Positions 32,821 to 44,128 of a stretch of DNA of 64,000 nucleotides are shown here, piece after piece; position 1 is the first letter of the stretch; the number at the start of each line of letters is the position of its first letter. Source of the DNA: Plazaster borealis (taxonomy: Eukaryota; Echinodermata; Asteroidea; Forcipulatida; Labidiasteridae); the NCBI GenBank assembly GCA_021014325.1, contig CM037473.1, positions 8,325,501-8,389,500 of the forward strand. The letters run 5' to 3'. Both the position numbers and the translations under genes were made by a program. Below the pieces are notes generated by a model that was not told where the DNA came from, made no database searches, and worked only from the letters and a program-made list of their open reading frames with translations.

Positions 32821-33734
32821 TTTGATGAGGTTGACAGCCCAGCATCTCTTGAATATTATTTGTACTGGTCCAGAAAGTGTGTTACTCTTTAGAAGATTCC
32901 AAAATGGACCAGAGGCACTATAGCATATTGTGCCGAGTGCTCTAATCAAGCTAGCTATTTTTTCACTGTCGCAATCAACCATCATACTTTTTAACTTCAT
33001 ATTCAAAGAATCAATGTAATCATGGAAGAACTCATAAATGTGCAATTTATGATAGAATAACCCTGCTGCCCCTTGAAAAAAATTATTAAATCGGTTCATT
33101 CGAAAACTAGAAATCTCTGAATTCTCCTCCACTGTTTCCGTGCAAAAAGCATCCCATTTAGCTCGGCATCCCTTCTTCTGGTCACCTCTTGGGCCCATCA
33201 CAAGCTGATGTATCTAGCGGGAGCCGATTCGCCAGATGAATTAAATCTTGAAAATTTTGCTAAAGCGTCTCTCCCTAGCCCTTCTCCTAACTCCTGGACA
33301 ATTTCTTTCTCCAGCTCTTCTAAAACCTTTTCACATTTGTTTGATAGCCCAAGTAGAAAGTGTGCATTACAAAATAAAAACTGAAGACCCTCAGATCCCT
33401 CATTAACATTACTTTTACGGTGAGTTTCTAATTGATTGTTAAATGCTTTGTTCACACTAGAACGATCGGACATGACTGCGGACATTTTCTGTATCATCTC
33501 TTTGTATACAGTCTTCCTCTCATCTTCCACATACAAATCACCCAGCTCTTCCATCATAGAAATTACATTATCAAGAAGTGTCACGCCATCTTCTACTGCT
33601 ATAGAGTTGAACCCCCCGGATAAAGTTTGCCCTGAATTTAGAGTAAACTGCCAACCGACAATCTTCTTACCATCCCTTGATTGTACCATCACCGTGTAAG
33701 TCCCACCGGTCCGATCCCAGAATCCCTTCAGCAA
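32665..33734 (-). pseudogene. RNase H-like transposase-style protein, degenerate, family unnamed
   Basis: Two overlapping - strand frames (33734-33198 and 33201-32665) together give about 350 residues. In order: IVGWQFTLNSGQTLSGGFNS, preceded in another frame by HGDGT; a long helical stretch; MSDRSSVNKAFNNQLETHR; LFCNAHFLLGLSNKCE; and later GPRGDQKKGCRAKW and FRMNRFNNFFQGAAGLFYH. The pattern of an early Asp, a central SDR(S/A), a C-x2-H and a late conserved helical part resembles RNase H-fold transposases such as hAT, but I cannot assign a named superfamily. Frame changes near 33700 and 33200 show it is broken. Lines of the same family are, from memory, common as uncharacterised proteins in marine invertebrates. 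Confidence 0.5.
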
Positions 33735-33998
33735 CTTGTAATTTGCTCAATACGTGAGCACGATCAACCATGTTGTTTGCTGTGGAAGCTGATGGCAGAC
33801 TATCTATATCAACTTTATGAAACACTAATCTACAAACAGTTCCAATGACATCACCAGCTTAAGTTGTTGGGACATCCAACTCACAACATAACTGCATGAC
33901 ACATTTCTCAACATCATCAATGTATGGCCCTCCTAAACCATCCCCCCGTAATTCTAACCGATTTGAAATGATCATGGAATGATCTGCTTGTAACGTTA

Positions 33999-34591
33999 TC
34001 AGTTCTTGTCTGACAGAATCAAGCTCACATGTAACCTTCTTTTTGTGAGTAGCCAGTTTATCAACCTTTTTCTTCTGAACTCGATTTGCTGGGACTTCTC
34101 CTTACATATATCAGACAAAATATGATCCTTCTCCCTCAAGATTTTAATTTCTTTTTCTCTGTCTTGAACCATTTTCTCTGCTTTTTCAACTGTGCTTACT
34201 TTGTTAGAGGCTACTTTTCCCGTGGGATTTTTTGGAGGACTTGATTTTTGATCAGTTCCACTTCTACTTGCGCTAGATTGCTCTAGAGGAGTTTGCACCA
34301 ATTTATTCTCAATAACTTCCATCGAGAAATCTACTGGCGGCATCATTTCGAGTTTTGGATTTGTTCAATTTTGAGAACGTACTTTTTTTTGTTTTGTGTG
34401 TGTTCAACTCTGATGGTTTTTCCCTGATACTTATCAACATACACATGATAAATTACTGAGTAGATGTCTCCTCCGCAACAGCTCCCCAGCTCCAAATGTT
34501 TGCCACACGACAGTGGTTGGCTGTGCAGTACAGGTGGCTTGCTCAAACAGCGTTGGGAACTGCCAGCTGCTTCACATCTTGGCCCGAACAA
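33999..34591 (-). pseudogene. Coiled-coil N-terminal part of the same degenerate element
   Basis: Two frames overlap by four bases (34591-34343 and 34346-33999). The first has a Cys-rich start; the second has a Lys/Glu-rich coiled coil (VEKAEKMVQDREKEIKIL). Past 34080 the coil continues in another frame and then meets a TAA before the RNase H-like part. It is probably the upstream portion of the product at 32665-33734. Function not recognised. Confidence 0.4.
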
Positions 34592-34739
34592 TAATAATAA
34601 GAAGAAGAAGAAAGAAAGAAATGTTTAGAAACGTATGTTATGACGTTAAATAAATGTTGAAATTGAGATTGCACATTGATTTATTAATATGAAGTTAAGT
34701 ATCAAACAAATCCTGAAGTATTAAAAACCAACATACCTA

Positions 34740-35610
34740 TGAAGTTAAGATCGATGGTTTCATTGTAGAAACGCTGGCGATGTGCTTCTATTTGAGGGAC
34801 ACTTTTGGTGATTTTCTCTACAAGATGTCGGATTTTGAAGATGGGTAATCAGGAAAGTAGCTTCCCCATCCATGTAAAGACATCTGTCCATGACTTCTTA
34901 TGTGCTTTCTTGATGGAGTATATCTGGAGGAACAATCGATGAGTGGTTTTGAAGTCTGGTATATTTGGTCGCCGTCCATGCCCTATTGCTACACAAATTG
35001 CTTCAAGCACTCTCTTTGTTTCATCATCTGTTTAAAGTCTATGATCAATGGTCTGCAATTTCCGCGGTGGTGCTGAGGCCGGGCGAAAGACAACCCGACC
35101 TTGCTCATCCACCATCATCGACAACGCAGTGCCGCTGTCGGCCGAGGCCAACGAAAACACTGCATTGTCACGGAACAACAAAGCCATGTCAACATACTGG
35201 GAATTCCAAATTTTTCCCTTCATGGCTTGAGTAACATGCAACCCCAGCCCACAATTATCTTGTACAGTTGGAATTGGGGTGGGTCTCCTATACCCATCTA
35301 CTATTAGAAAGAGGAGCGACAACCCCAGATACAGCAGATAAAACCCCTGCACCCTGTTGGTTATTAAACCCAGTAACATTTAAAGACATACCGGCATGAC
35401 CGACTGGATACAGTGGCGATGGTCAGGCTAGCGACGGTCCGGCTACTATTGGTCCTGCTGACAGCGGTCCGATCGGCAGGTGTCCAGTCAGCAACGGTCC
35501 GGCTGATGACGACGACGACGGTGCGGCTTTCCCCTCAATGCCTTGTCCAACTGCTGTAATTTTTCAAGAGATAGATACCTCCTTTTATTTTTCTTTACGT
35601 TACTTGCCAT
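34740..35610 (-). pseudogene. Degenerate transposon ORF with LHVTQAMKGKIW motif
   Basis: It starts at an ATG (35610) that opens MASNVKKNKRRYLSLEKLQQ. After frame changes it carries GLGLHVTQAMKGKIWNSQYV then DMALLF, a motif I associate with N-terminal ORFs of tyrosine-recombinase-type or similar transposons. Downstream in the same direction is a helical stretch (RRPNIPDFKTTHRLFLQIYS) with two in-frame stops, ending at a possible donor near 34738. It lies immediately 5' of the coiled-coil and RNase H-like fragments, so it may be part of the same element. Confidence 0.4.
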
Positions 35611-35696
35611 GACAATATTTGTGTCTGATAAATAACACATAGAATGCTGAAACCCCCATCATCCAATTGTGCACATCTTCAGGCAAGCAGGAACTT

Positions 35697-35733
35697 GGCT
35701 GGATAGCTCAGTTGATAGAGCATTGGCATAAAT
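35697..35733 (+). mobile_element. Fragment of SINE family A
   Basis: ggctggatagctcagttgat then agagcattggca is the A-box half of the family A head. The B box and body are missing. Confidence 0.5.
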
Positions 35734-36680
35734 AGGGTGAAATAAAACAAAAAAACAACACCAAATTAAACCAGGATATTATTGACAAGTGGCGGAATTC
35801 TCTAAAACGACCCTTTAATAGAGTTGGTCACTACTCAGTCAAACGCAAGTGTAATAAAACAACCACAGAATCATTTTAAAGAGGAGATTTAAACCTACAA
35901 GATGATATCGCCCTTTGATTCGTAGGTGCCCTACTTCTGTTTCAATAAGCAATAACAACTTGGATTCTTTTTTTGTTATCCACCATGTACATCAGTATGG
36001 ACATGGATTTGGTTCTTGCTGTTTCAATTGAAAAAAAAAAAGTCAATTACATCTGTTGCTATGCAGGTTGATGAATCCTTTTCAGGTTTAGGTTTCAGTG
36101 CCACCAAAGGTTCTTCAGGAGCCGTCTTGTCATGCTTGTGTTTAAGGTTCCTTACCATATCCACAAGTTCTGATTTGATTTGTGAAAAAAAGAGATCCTG
36201 TAACAAGGAGTGCACATAATATACAGTTTCAAAAAATTTGTTTCAAATTTACAACTGACAGAGGTTTAGATATCACTAACAAATAAAGAAGATGACATGG
36301 GGAAACGGAAAAACAAAAATTATTGCCAATAAATGAATCACTCATAAATTATAGAATTGTACCATAATTAATTCATGTACCTTTACACAGTGCCAGAGAC
36401 TGACGCAATGCCCGGGTTTTCTTCTCTGAGTTTTTGTCAACTCACTGCTGACACTGTCAGACGATGCATCCTATGACAGAGAAATAATATACCAAAGCTA
36501 TCATGATAACACACTTGTTAAAAAACAATTGTCATTTGATTGGAACAATACCTACCACATGTAATGCTTTATTCCTACAACTGTGATCTGATCATCAAAC
36601 AAAATTAAACACAACCATTTTGGACGGCTACAGCTGTATATTTAGCCTACCAAAGTTGGATATTCAATACACATGTTCAT

Positions 36681-36946
36681 GTACACTGTACACACATTTG
36701 ACCAACCAGGTTACCGCGACGCGCAGCGCATGTCACACATACAGCCACGCATTATTTATTGTGAACGTGTTAACAATTGAAAGTTCTACTTGAGGCACTC
36801 AATATTTATAAATGTACACTGTACACACATTTGACCAACCAGGTTACCGCGACGCACAGCGCATGTCACACATACAGCCACGCATTATTTATTGTGAACG
36901 TGTTAACAATCTTGAAAGTTCTACTTGAGGCACTCAATATTTATAA
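36681..36946. repeat. Tandem duplication, 133-bp unit, two copies
   Basis: Units start at gtacactgtacacacatttg (36681 and 36814) and end 'gaggcactcaatatttata'. They differ at only a few bases (cgacgcgcagc versus cgacgcacagc, an extra ct), so the duplication is recent. Confidence 0.9.
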
Positions 36947-37305
36947 TTGTATCTGTGGCGAAGCAAAGTGAGTGTACCCATGCAGAGTGTTTGGATGTTT
37001 TTAAAAAACAGTCCATCGGAGCATATTATACGTGGCCATTGACTTTAGTCTGCAATGCAATGCTGAATCGAATTACCATCAACAAAAAGGTGTTATAGTT
37101 TTATATTTAATAAAATAGGTAATTAAACAAATGTCTGATTGCCCAACGTTAATAACCATAGCATTATGAAGTACATGTTGGGACATCAGTTTACGCAAAT
37201 GACTCAGTTTTGTTTCAACTTTGATTTATGCTAATGAAGTATGACCTTAGTTTGACCCTGCTGCTGTTACATGAATAATGAATGAAGTATGTCTAGCTAA
37301 GGGAC

Positions 37306-37640
37306 GAAATCAGAATGTGTATTACATATTGTAGGTAAGTGGAAATGGCAGCTAGCTGTCTTTGGACAGTTTAAAAATATGTTAAATGAAGCAGTGCTGT
37401 AAGTTTATTTATTTCAAAGGGTTTATACACCCCTTACAAACACAAACTCAAGCTGTACGAATAAATGGATTGATATTTTATACAACACCTGATTATAGTT
37501 TTACATTAAATCAGTTGGGATGCGCGGGACACCTGTTAAATATTTTGAACTGAGTTGCTCGAGTCTGAAGACGATACAAGCCTTGAGGGCTAGTGAAAAA
37601 CCCCATGTAAGCGACTGAAGAGCAGATGTTATTTCATAAA
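37306..37640. repeat. Long direct repeat, right copy (partner at 31305-31640)
   Basis: It shares the same ordered landmarks as 31305-31640. Unlike the left copy it continues directly into a cluster of shortened tandem copies of the adjoining coding segment. Confidence 0.6.
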
Positions 37641-38643
37641 CTGTGTACAACTCATCATTATGAATTTTATTCTTAGCCTTGAAGTTCTTTATTGTGTTCC
37701 TGCATTGCTCTGTGTTCCTCTGGTGAGTGACAGGAATTTGTGTATTCTGGCATGGTTCTGCAATTAAATTTCTGTAGATTGTGCACGAGTCCGAAGACAA
37801 GTAAGCGACTCAAGAGCAGATGTTATTTCATAAACTGTGTACAACTCATCATTATGAATTTTATTCTGAGCCTTGAAGTTCTTTATTGTGTTCCTGCATT
37901 GCTCTGTGTTCCTCGGGTGAGTGACAGGAATTTGTGTATTCTGGCATGGTTCTGCAATTAACTTTCTGTAGATTGTGCTCGAGTCCGAAGACGATACGAG
38001 CCTTGGAGGCTGGTGAAAAACCCCAAGTAAGCGACTCAAGAGCAGATGTGATTTCATAAACTTCTGCAATTAACTTTCTGTAGATTGTGCTCGAGTCCGA
38101 AGACGACATTGCCCTTGAGGGCCAGTGAAAACCCAAAATTTGTGTATTCTGGCAAGGTTCTGCAATTAACTCTCTCTGTGTGTGCTGCGAGTCCGATGAT
38201 ACGACGAGAGGGGGGGGGAAAAAAAAAAAAAAAAAAGAGACTCGAGCAGATGTTGTTTCATAAACTGTGTACAAATTACAATTCTTAGCCTTGAAGTTCT
38301 TCATTGTGTTTCTGCATTGCTCTGTGTTCCTCGGGTGAGTGACAGGAATTTGTGTACTCTGGCATGGTTCTGCAATTATGTTTCTGTAGATTGTGTGTGG
38401 CTTGTTACTTTTTGATTGCTCTTCAATTGTTCTTAGGGTTAATGGGCATGTTCTGATGTGTGGTCTACCTCCTTTTTTTGTTCTATTGCCATGCGGACTG
38501 TTCAACAATCCAGATTTGTCTCCCAGGAAGTGCACCAGTATTCCATAAGGCTGCATTTCTCTTTTCCATTTTGTTGTGGCATTGTATGTCTTTATGACAC
38601 GTGGTCTGCTTCTAGATAGTTTATGCACGCTCTGCAGAGCCAT
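37501..38643 (-). pseudogene. Tandem degenerate copies of the RPxIRT/PRNTEQ protein piece
   Basis: The phrase tctgcaattaactttctgta, coding IYRKLIAE on the - strand, and the phrase gtgacaggaatttgtgta recur several times, with ctcatcattatgaattttat in three copies. The 5'-most copy (38643-38400) has the fullest N-terminus (MQPYGILVHFLGDKSGLLNS). Each is a truncated version of the frame at 31521-31985. One copy contains a homopolymer insertion at 38210-38236. No intact protein is possible. Confidence 0.6.
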
Positions 38644-40050
38644 TTAATGCGAACACACTTCCAGTCGTCTTTCTTGTGCATGTCCTGTGCCTCAAACAGA
38701 TATATTTCACCCGGTTTGGGGTTGACTGGGGGAGTACAAGACAAATTATTATCTTGGCTGCTTGTTAGCAGATGAAGAGCTTTACTTTACAGTCAGTGGA
38801 TGGCTGGTGTGCTGTATAGGGGTAACCCGATTGGACATTTCGTCCTTACTCATTTCAGAGGATTCGTTATCGTTTCCTGAATCTGTGGCATCAGTTTCTT
38901 TGTCTTTTTCATGATGCATTATTTCAGAATCACTTCCATCCTTTTGTCTGTTAAAACATGGGAAAAAGAATACAAGCAACTGTCAAATCAATAATACTTA
39001 TATACTATTAAAAACTGTGTAAATAATCCTGTCTGTTAAATATTCTTCCTATTGTTTTGGAGAATAATTTGGAAAAAGGGGCTTTTGAGAGAAAATCTCA
39101 CTTAGGCAAAATAATGATAACTGCTAGTGTGTTAATTGCTAGTAATTTACGTCAGTTTGAAATCGTCATCTTTCTCTGTAGATTGACTCACTTCGGAGTC
39201 AACTTGTGTCTCTATTATATAAAATAGAAGAAATCAAAATATGAATTGTCACTTTAAGTCTTACCTTGCAGACAGAGGTCTAGGCTCAAGAGAGTCCACT
39301 ATGTGGATGAATGTTTTTGCGATCTTGGGAAATTGGTTAATTGTATACATGTAATGTCATAATGTACTCTAAATTTATCTACACAATCCTCATCCCTCTC
39401 CATAATTTTTTGTTTACATCTTTACCAGTAGCGTAACTGTGGGATGGAGGAGTGTCAGAATCATTGCCATCCCCCCTATTTGCTCCTAATGAGATCAAAG
39501 AGTTTTGTTGACAATTATCTTAGAAATTCGGCTCATTATAGGCGCATATTACAGGAGCAGTAACAGAGTGAAAAACCACAACAGTAATACTACAAAGGGC
39601 TACTCGTTTAGCGCATTGATTTGGTTTAATCCTAAATGTGGAGGGGGTAGTAGTAGTTGTATTTGTTGTCTCTCAAAATATACAAACACACCACACCGTG
39701 GTTTCGGAATACTCAAGTTTATTTGTCAAAATTGAAAATAGTGAGCGGTACACAGACAACGACAAGGGAGGCAACGTAGGAGCGAATCAATTAACAAACA
39801 AAACAAAAAGGAAAAAGAAAAGAAAAGGGAAACATGATAAGCACATGATATAACGACACTTGACCTGTGTAAGCCCTAATAAATCTTAGAAAACATAACT
39901 AGACGGAGTCTGGGTGCTTGAATGATTATCAGACAATTTGTTAGCCAATCAGCCCATCGGTTTAAAATGCTGGAAAAGTTTGGGGGGTTTTCGTTGCCAT
40001 GCGAAGCCAAAAATGGGGATTATTTCCCAGTTATGATCAGAGATATTATA
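38644..40050. other. No supported gene
   Basis: A short acidic - strand frame (38979-38782, rich in Asp/Glu/Ser) has no recognisable domain. The rest is AT-rich with scattered short frames and no exon I can defend. Confidence 0.35.
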
Positions 40051-40059
40051 TGTACATAC

Positions 40060-40681
40060 CTTTCAGATCGTTGTGAATAAACACGGCTTTCGTGAATGGT
40101 TGCCAATCCCTTGACGACCTGTTGCAGCACCTTCACCCACGGGATAGCACTAAGCAACGTCCTGTTCCGAAGAGCATGATAGATAGTCTTTTTGCCTCAG
40201 TACCGAGTGACGAGGCAAAATGGCTGGTTGTCGGTGCATACACCGATTAGCAAGGGGAGGTGTTCTGAGGACTTTAACTTTAAGAGTATGTCTGCCTCCG
40301 TCTCAACGGCGGTAAGCAGCCTTTCCCTTACCAACCTGTCGGGATTTCGGAACTCTTTCAACACCACTGGAATACCTTTGTAGATAGACTGTGTACCTGT
40401 TCCAAAGGTTCCTTTTCCGATCAGTTGCCCGCATGGAAAAACATCTTGACTTAGTCGCATGGATGGTGAAATTGCTAATTTCCAATAAGCCTCATGTTGA
40501 AGCCTTTTCACTTTGCTTGTTAACAACCCGACGGCCTTTCGGAGTTCCTTGGTCTCCTCTGGGATTTGGAGTTGTCGGATTATGTTCTCAATCCCAGGCA
40601 GTAGAGGAGAGTCTTGGGAAGGAGGTCCAAAGCTCGTTGGTACTATAACAGAGGAGTCGACGGCTTTATCAGACGCCGGGT
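40060..40681 (-). pseudogene. Protein kinase domain pseudogene
   Basis: Read from an acceptor (ttggtag) at 40681 to a donor (CTGAAAG|GTATGT) at 40060. It shows a glycine loop IGKGTFGTG, the ATP-anchoring Lys in VVLKEF, an alpha-C Glu in TAVETEADIL, and IGVCTDNQPFCLVTRY, the hinge approach. An in-frame TGA lies at 40197-40199. About 100 bases later the catalytic loop appears as IHNDLK in a different frame, so at least one stop and one frameshift break it. HND in place of HRD is also unusual. No activation loop or C-lobe exon was found. It resembles kinase fragments that travel with transposon-like sequence in invertebrates (inference). Confidence 0.7.
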
Positions 40682-40844
40682 CTACCAACATCAACAGATT
40701 GATTATGAAACAAACAGAAGATTTGTACACGTAGACCCATCTCATCCCTACATTTAGGATTCAAACAATCGAAAGGTTCCAAAAACCAAAGGTATACATG
40801 TACGTTCCCTTTAAAGGAATGGGTCTACTCATTTACTGTTTGTT

Positions 40845-40975
40845 ATAGATGTTGATGTCTTGAATTTTCTCTGTGATATACTTCTTGAACTTTATCGACT
40901 CCAAAGCCCTCTCTTCTGTGGTAACATTTAATCGTGCCAGTCGGTCCATAACACGCTCTAAATTAAACAAAGACA
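40845..40975 (-). pseudogene. Short coding module duplicated at 51090-51205
   Basis: On the - strand, MDRLARLNVTTEERALESIK then FKKYITEKIQDIN ends in a TAA. A close copy lies at 51090-51205 with several substitutions but a conserved frame over about 35 codons. It sits just upstream (5') of the kinase fragment. It may be the C-terminal end of an upstream protein. Function not recognised. Confidence 0.4.
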
Positions 40976-40980
40976 AAACA

Positions 40981-41275
40981 TTTATTAATAATAATAATAA
41001 TAAAAATAATAAATAATAATAAGGACATTTGTAAAGCGCCTAATGCAAAAAGCCTCTAAGCGCATAAGTGAACAATAACATATACAATGAGTGAAAGATA
41101 CATTACAAAAACAAGTAAGCAGATTACAAGTAAGCAGCTTCAAACAAATGAGTTTTTAACAGAGACTTAAAACAGTGTAAAGAACTAGCCTGGCGAATAT
41201 GCACAGGAAGACTATTCCTAAGAAATTGAGCAGCGTAAGAAAATGATCTTTGACCATAAAAAATAGGTTGTTCCT
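40981..41275. repeat. AAT/AAC stretch and 'taaagcgcctaatgc' interspersed repeat
   Basis: An (AAT)n-like run at 40985-41022 is followed by aaggacatttgtaaagcgcc and aaagcctctaagcgcataag, a repeat style recurrent in marine invertebrate genomes. No coding content. Confidence 0.5.
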
Positions 41276-41322
41276 GAAAACTAGTTTCCATGAGATTTTG
41301 ACTTCTTTTTTTTTGCAGAGTG

Positions 41323-42085
41323 TTAACATTTCCTTAATGCTATGTTCACATAAAGAAATTTCCTTCGAAAACTTGTTATATATACATCATAGAAGTTTGA
41401 CTTTTTGGTTTTGCACCATGCGCAACTATAAACACTTGAACAAGCTCCTAAACCCAAAACAGTATTTGTAAATTTCAGGTCAGCACAGATAACATAATTC
41501 AGTCTGTATGTGTTGTCATTCACAGTTATGGACTCTAATTTGGAAGTGTCCAAAATAATATCTTCCAAAACTTCCTGAATATAACCATATTTTTCTGGGA
41601 CCTTGGCTATTGCTAACGGTTAGATCATCCGATCTCCATCTGTCTGTAATTACTACAAAACCAAAGTTTGTCACATGGAGACGTGACCCAACAGTTGTGC
41701 CATCACCAGTAATCTTAATGGTAAATGTATCAATTTCCATGGGTGGCATATTTGAAATAACTCTTCTCAACGTTCCTTCCGATCTCTCTTGCACCACCTT
41801 ACCATTTGACAATGGCTGAACAGACAAAAGACTATTCAACACTTTCATCCGTCCTTGAATTGCATAAAGAGATGGGAAAGTACTCCCTTCCAATGCGATT
41901 TCCCGATATGCATTGTCGGCTATCATATGGCTATCTTTACTAAAAAGCATTCTATCTATCATTGCATCTTGAGAATGATGTTCATCTTGGTATGAGCCAA
42001 CATCTGGAAACTGCACTGTATTGCCCAAATAGTCTTGAACTGATATATTGTTGACTTTGACCCCTTCATTTGAAAGAAAAATCAC
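41323..42085 (-). pseudogene. GDGT / C-x2-C transposase-like protein, frameshifted, family unnamed
   Basis: Two - strand frames overlap (42085-41516, 41568-41323). The first carries DTFTIKITGDGTTVGSRLHV then TNFGFVVITD; the second carries YRLNYVICADLKFTNTVLGL then YSCAWCKTKK. The order (T/S)GDGT-x4-RLHV, then an A/G-D-(L/W)-KF block, then C-x2-C is one I recall in uncharacterised, probably transposon-encoded, proteins of cnidarians, fish and echinoderms; two Asp in such spacing would suit an RNase H-like nuclease. The shift between frames near 41590 means this copy is broken. Confidence 0.45.
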
Positions 42086-42405
42086 ATGTAAAATTTACAG
42101 TGTCATGAAGATCGTGTGTGTTTTTTTTGGTCATCCATGTTCTTCCATAAGTTTGTCTAGTTGTCACTTTTCTACGATTGATTCTTCTTTTCAATATTCT
42201 TTGAAGTGTAATTTGGGCTTTTCTCACTTTTTGTTTGTGCACTTTTGCTATTCTTTCAAGCTTTTTTGCATCAATTTCCGCTATTTAACGTTTTTTCTTC
42301 TCACTTTCTAGTTCATGTTTCTTGTTACCTTTAACTCCTCTTAATTTGAGCTTACACAGCTTTTCCAGTTTTTCCAGACATTTTCGGCCTTGCAACCCAC
42401 CACTT

Positions 42406-42726
42406 CTAAGAGCTTTCATTGCTGGTTATCTTTTGCCTGAGGCGCTGTATAACATCTTTGTCTAGAAAGTCAAAATTTATATTTTGATCATTGCAGATCC
42501 TCTTTAAAACAGATTCGGCCCGACTTTCCCCTTGAGGTAATTTTCTTTCCTTAGCCATTAAGTATAGGGCATAATTGTTGGTGTCTTTAATCCAGTAAGA
42601 ATTTTCAATTGGATTGCACTGAGTAAGGTACTTTGAACCAAGTCCAATGATAATGGTAACGAGGAACAACCTTAACAATAGACTAGCCATCTTACTCAGC
42701 TTCAAGCAACCGTAACTTATGTACAA
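42406..42726 (-). pseudogene. Short frame upstream of the GDGT protein, unrecognised
   Basis: 106 codons with a hydrophobic start and then NNYALYLMAKERKLPQGESR. It lies 5' of the GDGT fragment on the same strand and could be its N-terminal exon, but I cannot show the join. Coding status uncertain. Confidence 0.25.
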
Positions 42727-42778
42727 CCATGTGATTACAAACTGAAATATCAGAATTGGTTGAAAGAAATTTTTACTT

Positions 42779-43763
42779 TTAGTTTATTGGGTATGCAAAA
42801 GTTAAAAAAGTGAATTCCCGAAAGCACCTACAACTTTGGAAAAGCAGAAAACCTCTGTGGATCAACTTCTTCTCGAATGCGTTGTCCTCTTGCAGGAGAA
42901 ACATTTTTAAGCAGCGTCGCTCATGACGCCACAGTTGGATTGTATCTTCTTCATCATACGCAAAGTCTCTGGCACTGTTCACAATATGAAACCACCAGTC
43001 TCGTTTCAAAAACTTGGCGATGGAAGCGTGAGTGGCTTGTTAAATTTTCCGACACCCAGTGGAAGCTTCTTCAACAGCTTCTATCACGCTGATGCATTTT
43101 TGTTCAAATGTTTCCCTCTGGATTGAAAAATGCAGAGTTATTTCAGTGTCTCTTACTTGAGAAAGGTGGAGGTTTTCCTTGATTTTGACACTCAAGTCAA
43201 CCTTCAGCAAGTTCAGAGCATTACTCTTGAACGGTCGTACAGAGAAATACTGTATGAAGCCACCATCAGTGCAACAGCAACCTGGATGGAGTTCAACATA
43301 AATATCTTGCAGTAACTTCACCTCTTGAAGAACATCAGTGTGGAGGTTTGACTGCCCCTTCCGTTCAGATATGATCTTGCACAACACATCTAGAGATGAG
43401 CATGGCCGTGAGATTCCCTGCTCTTTTTTCTTCTGTACACATTTTGGAAACTGTCCTATAATACCAGTTTGTCACACCTACTTGTTTAAATTCTTCTGCA
43501 GTATCCTTCCTCCTGTCACCTGTAATATGCCGTTTTTTGTCCTGTGCTTTCTTTGTGATTGATATCACCTTCATGCACAAGTTTAATCTTGATTCGTTGT
43601 CTGCCTTCTTTAGTTTTTTGGGGGGAATTGTGAAAATATACACAACAGCCCCCCTCACTGAGATCACAGTGGGATAACGGTGGCACCACATACCCTTATA
43701 GGAGAAAATGTTGCTGATCCTATAATAATGCAAGGCTCGAACAAAAGACTGGAGAGGAGACAA
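42779..43763 (-). pseudogene. Modular - strand coding fragments, repeated elsewhere
   Basis: The frame 43387-43040 carries VLQEVKLLQDIYVELHPGCC then CTDGGFIQYFSVRPFK. The same segment recurs at 50143-49961 and, degenerate, near 51560-51430. The neighbouring piece 43009-42779 (NSARDFAYDEEDTIQL) shares its ARDFAY part with the end of the frame at 54439-54095. These look like exons of one multi-exon protein that has been copied in pieces. I do not recognise the domain. Confidence 0.45.
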
Positions 43764-43764
43764 C

Positions 43765-44128
43765 TTCTTGAGTAAGAATGAATGTAACTGATTTATTCAA
43801 CCTCCAACAAGGGAGTGTGTACAGAATGGAGTGTGTAGTGCTGAACTGTCAGCACTCACCACACAAGTAAAGCATGGTCATCATTACTAACTGTGTGTTT
43901 GGGGTACATGCTGTGCATGAGGATAGTGAAAGTGCCCTAAAACAATGTATAACTTTCCAATGTATTACTTTGTCTGGTGTGTATGCAAAGTAGAGCCTTA
44001 ACCTTTACTGTAAACAGGAGAGACATGGGAGAGGGCGCTATAACAGTTCAGTAAATGAAATAGTACAATAATAATGTAACAAGTAACAGTTCACCCCACC
44101 CTCTTCACCAAAGTATATTAACACTCAC
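43765..44128. other. No gene seen
   Basis: No exon-like frame. It separates two groups of - strand fragments. Confidence 0.3.

Noticed and set aside
31305..37640. LTR retrotransposon with 31.3 and 37.3 kb repeats as LTRs
   Set aside because: No TG...CA ends, primer-binding site, reverse transcriptase or integrase was seen between them; direct repeats of another origin are more likely.
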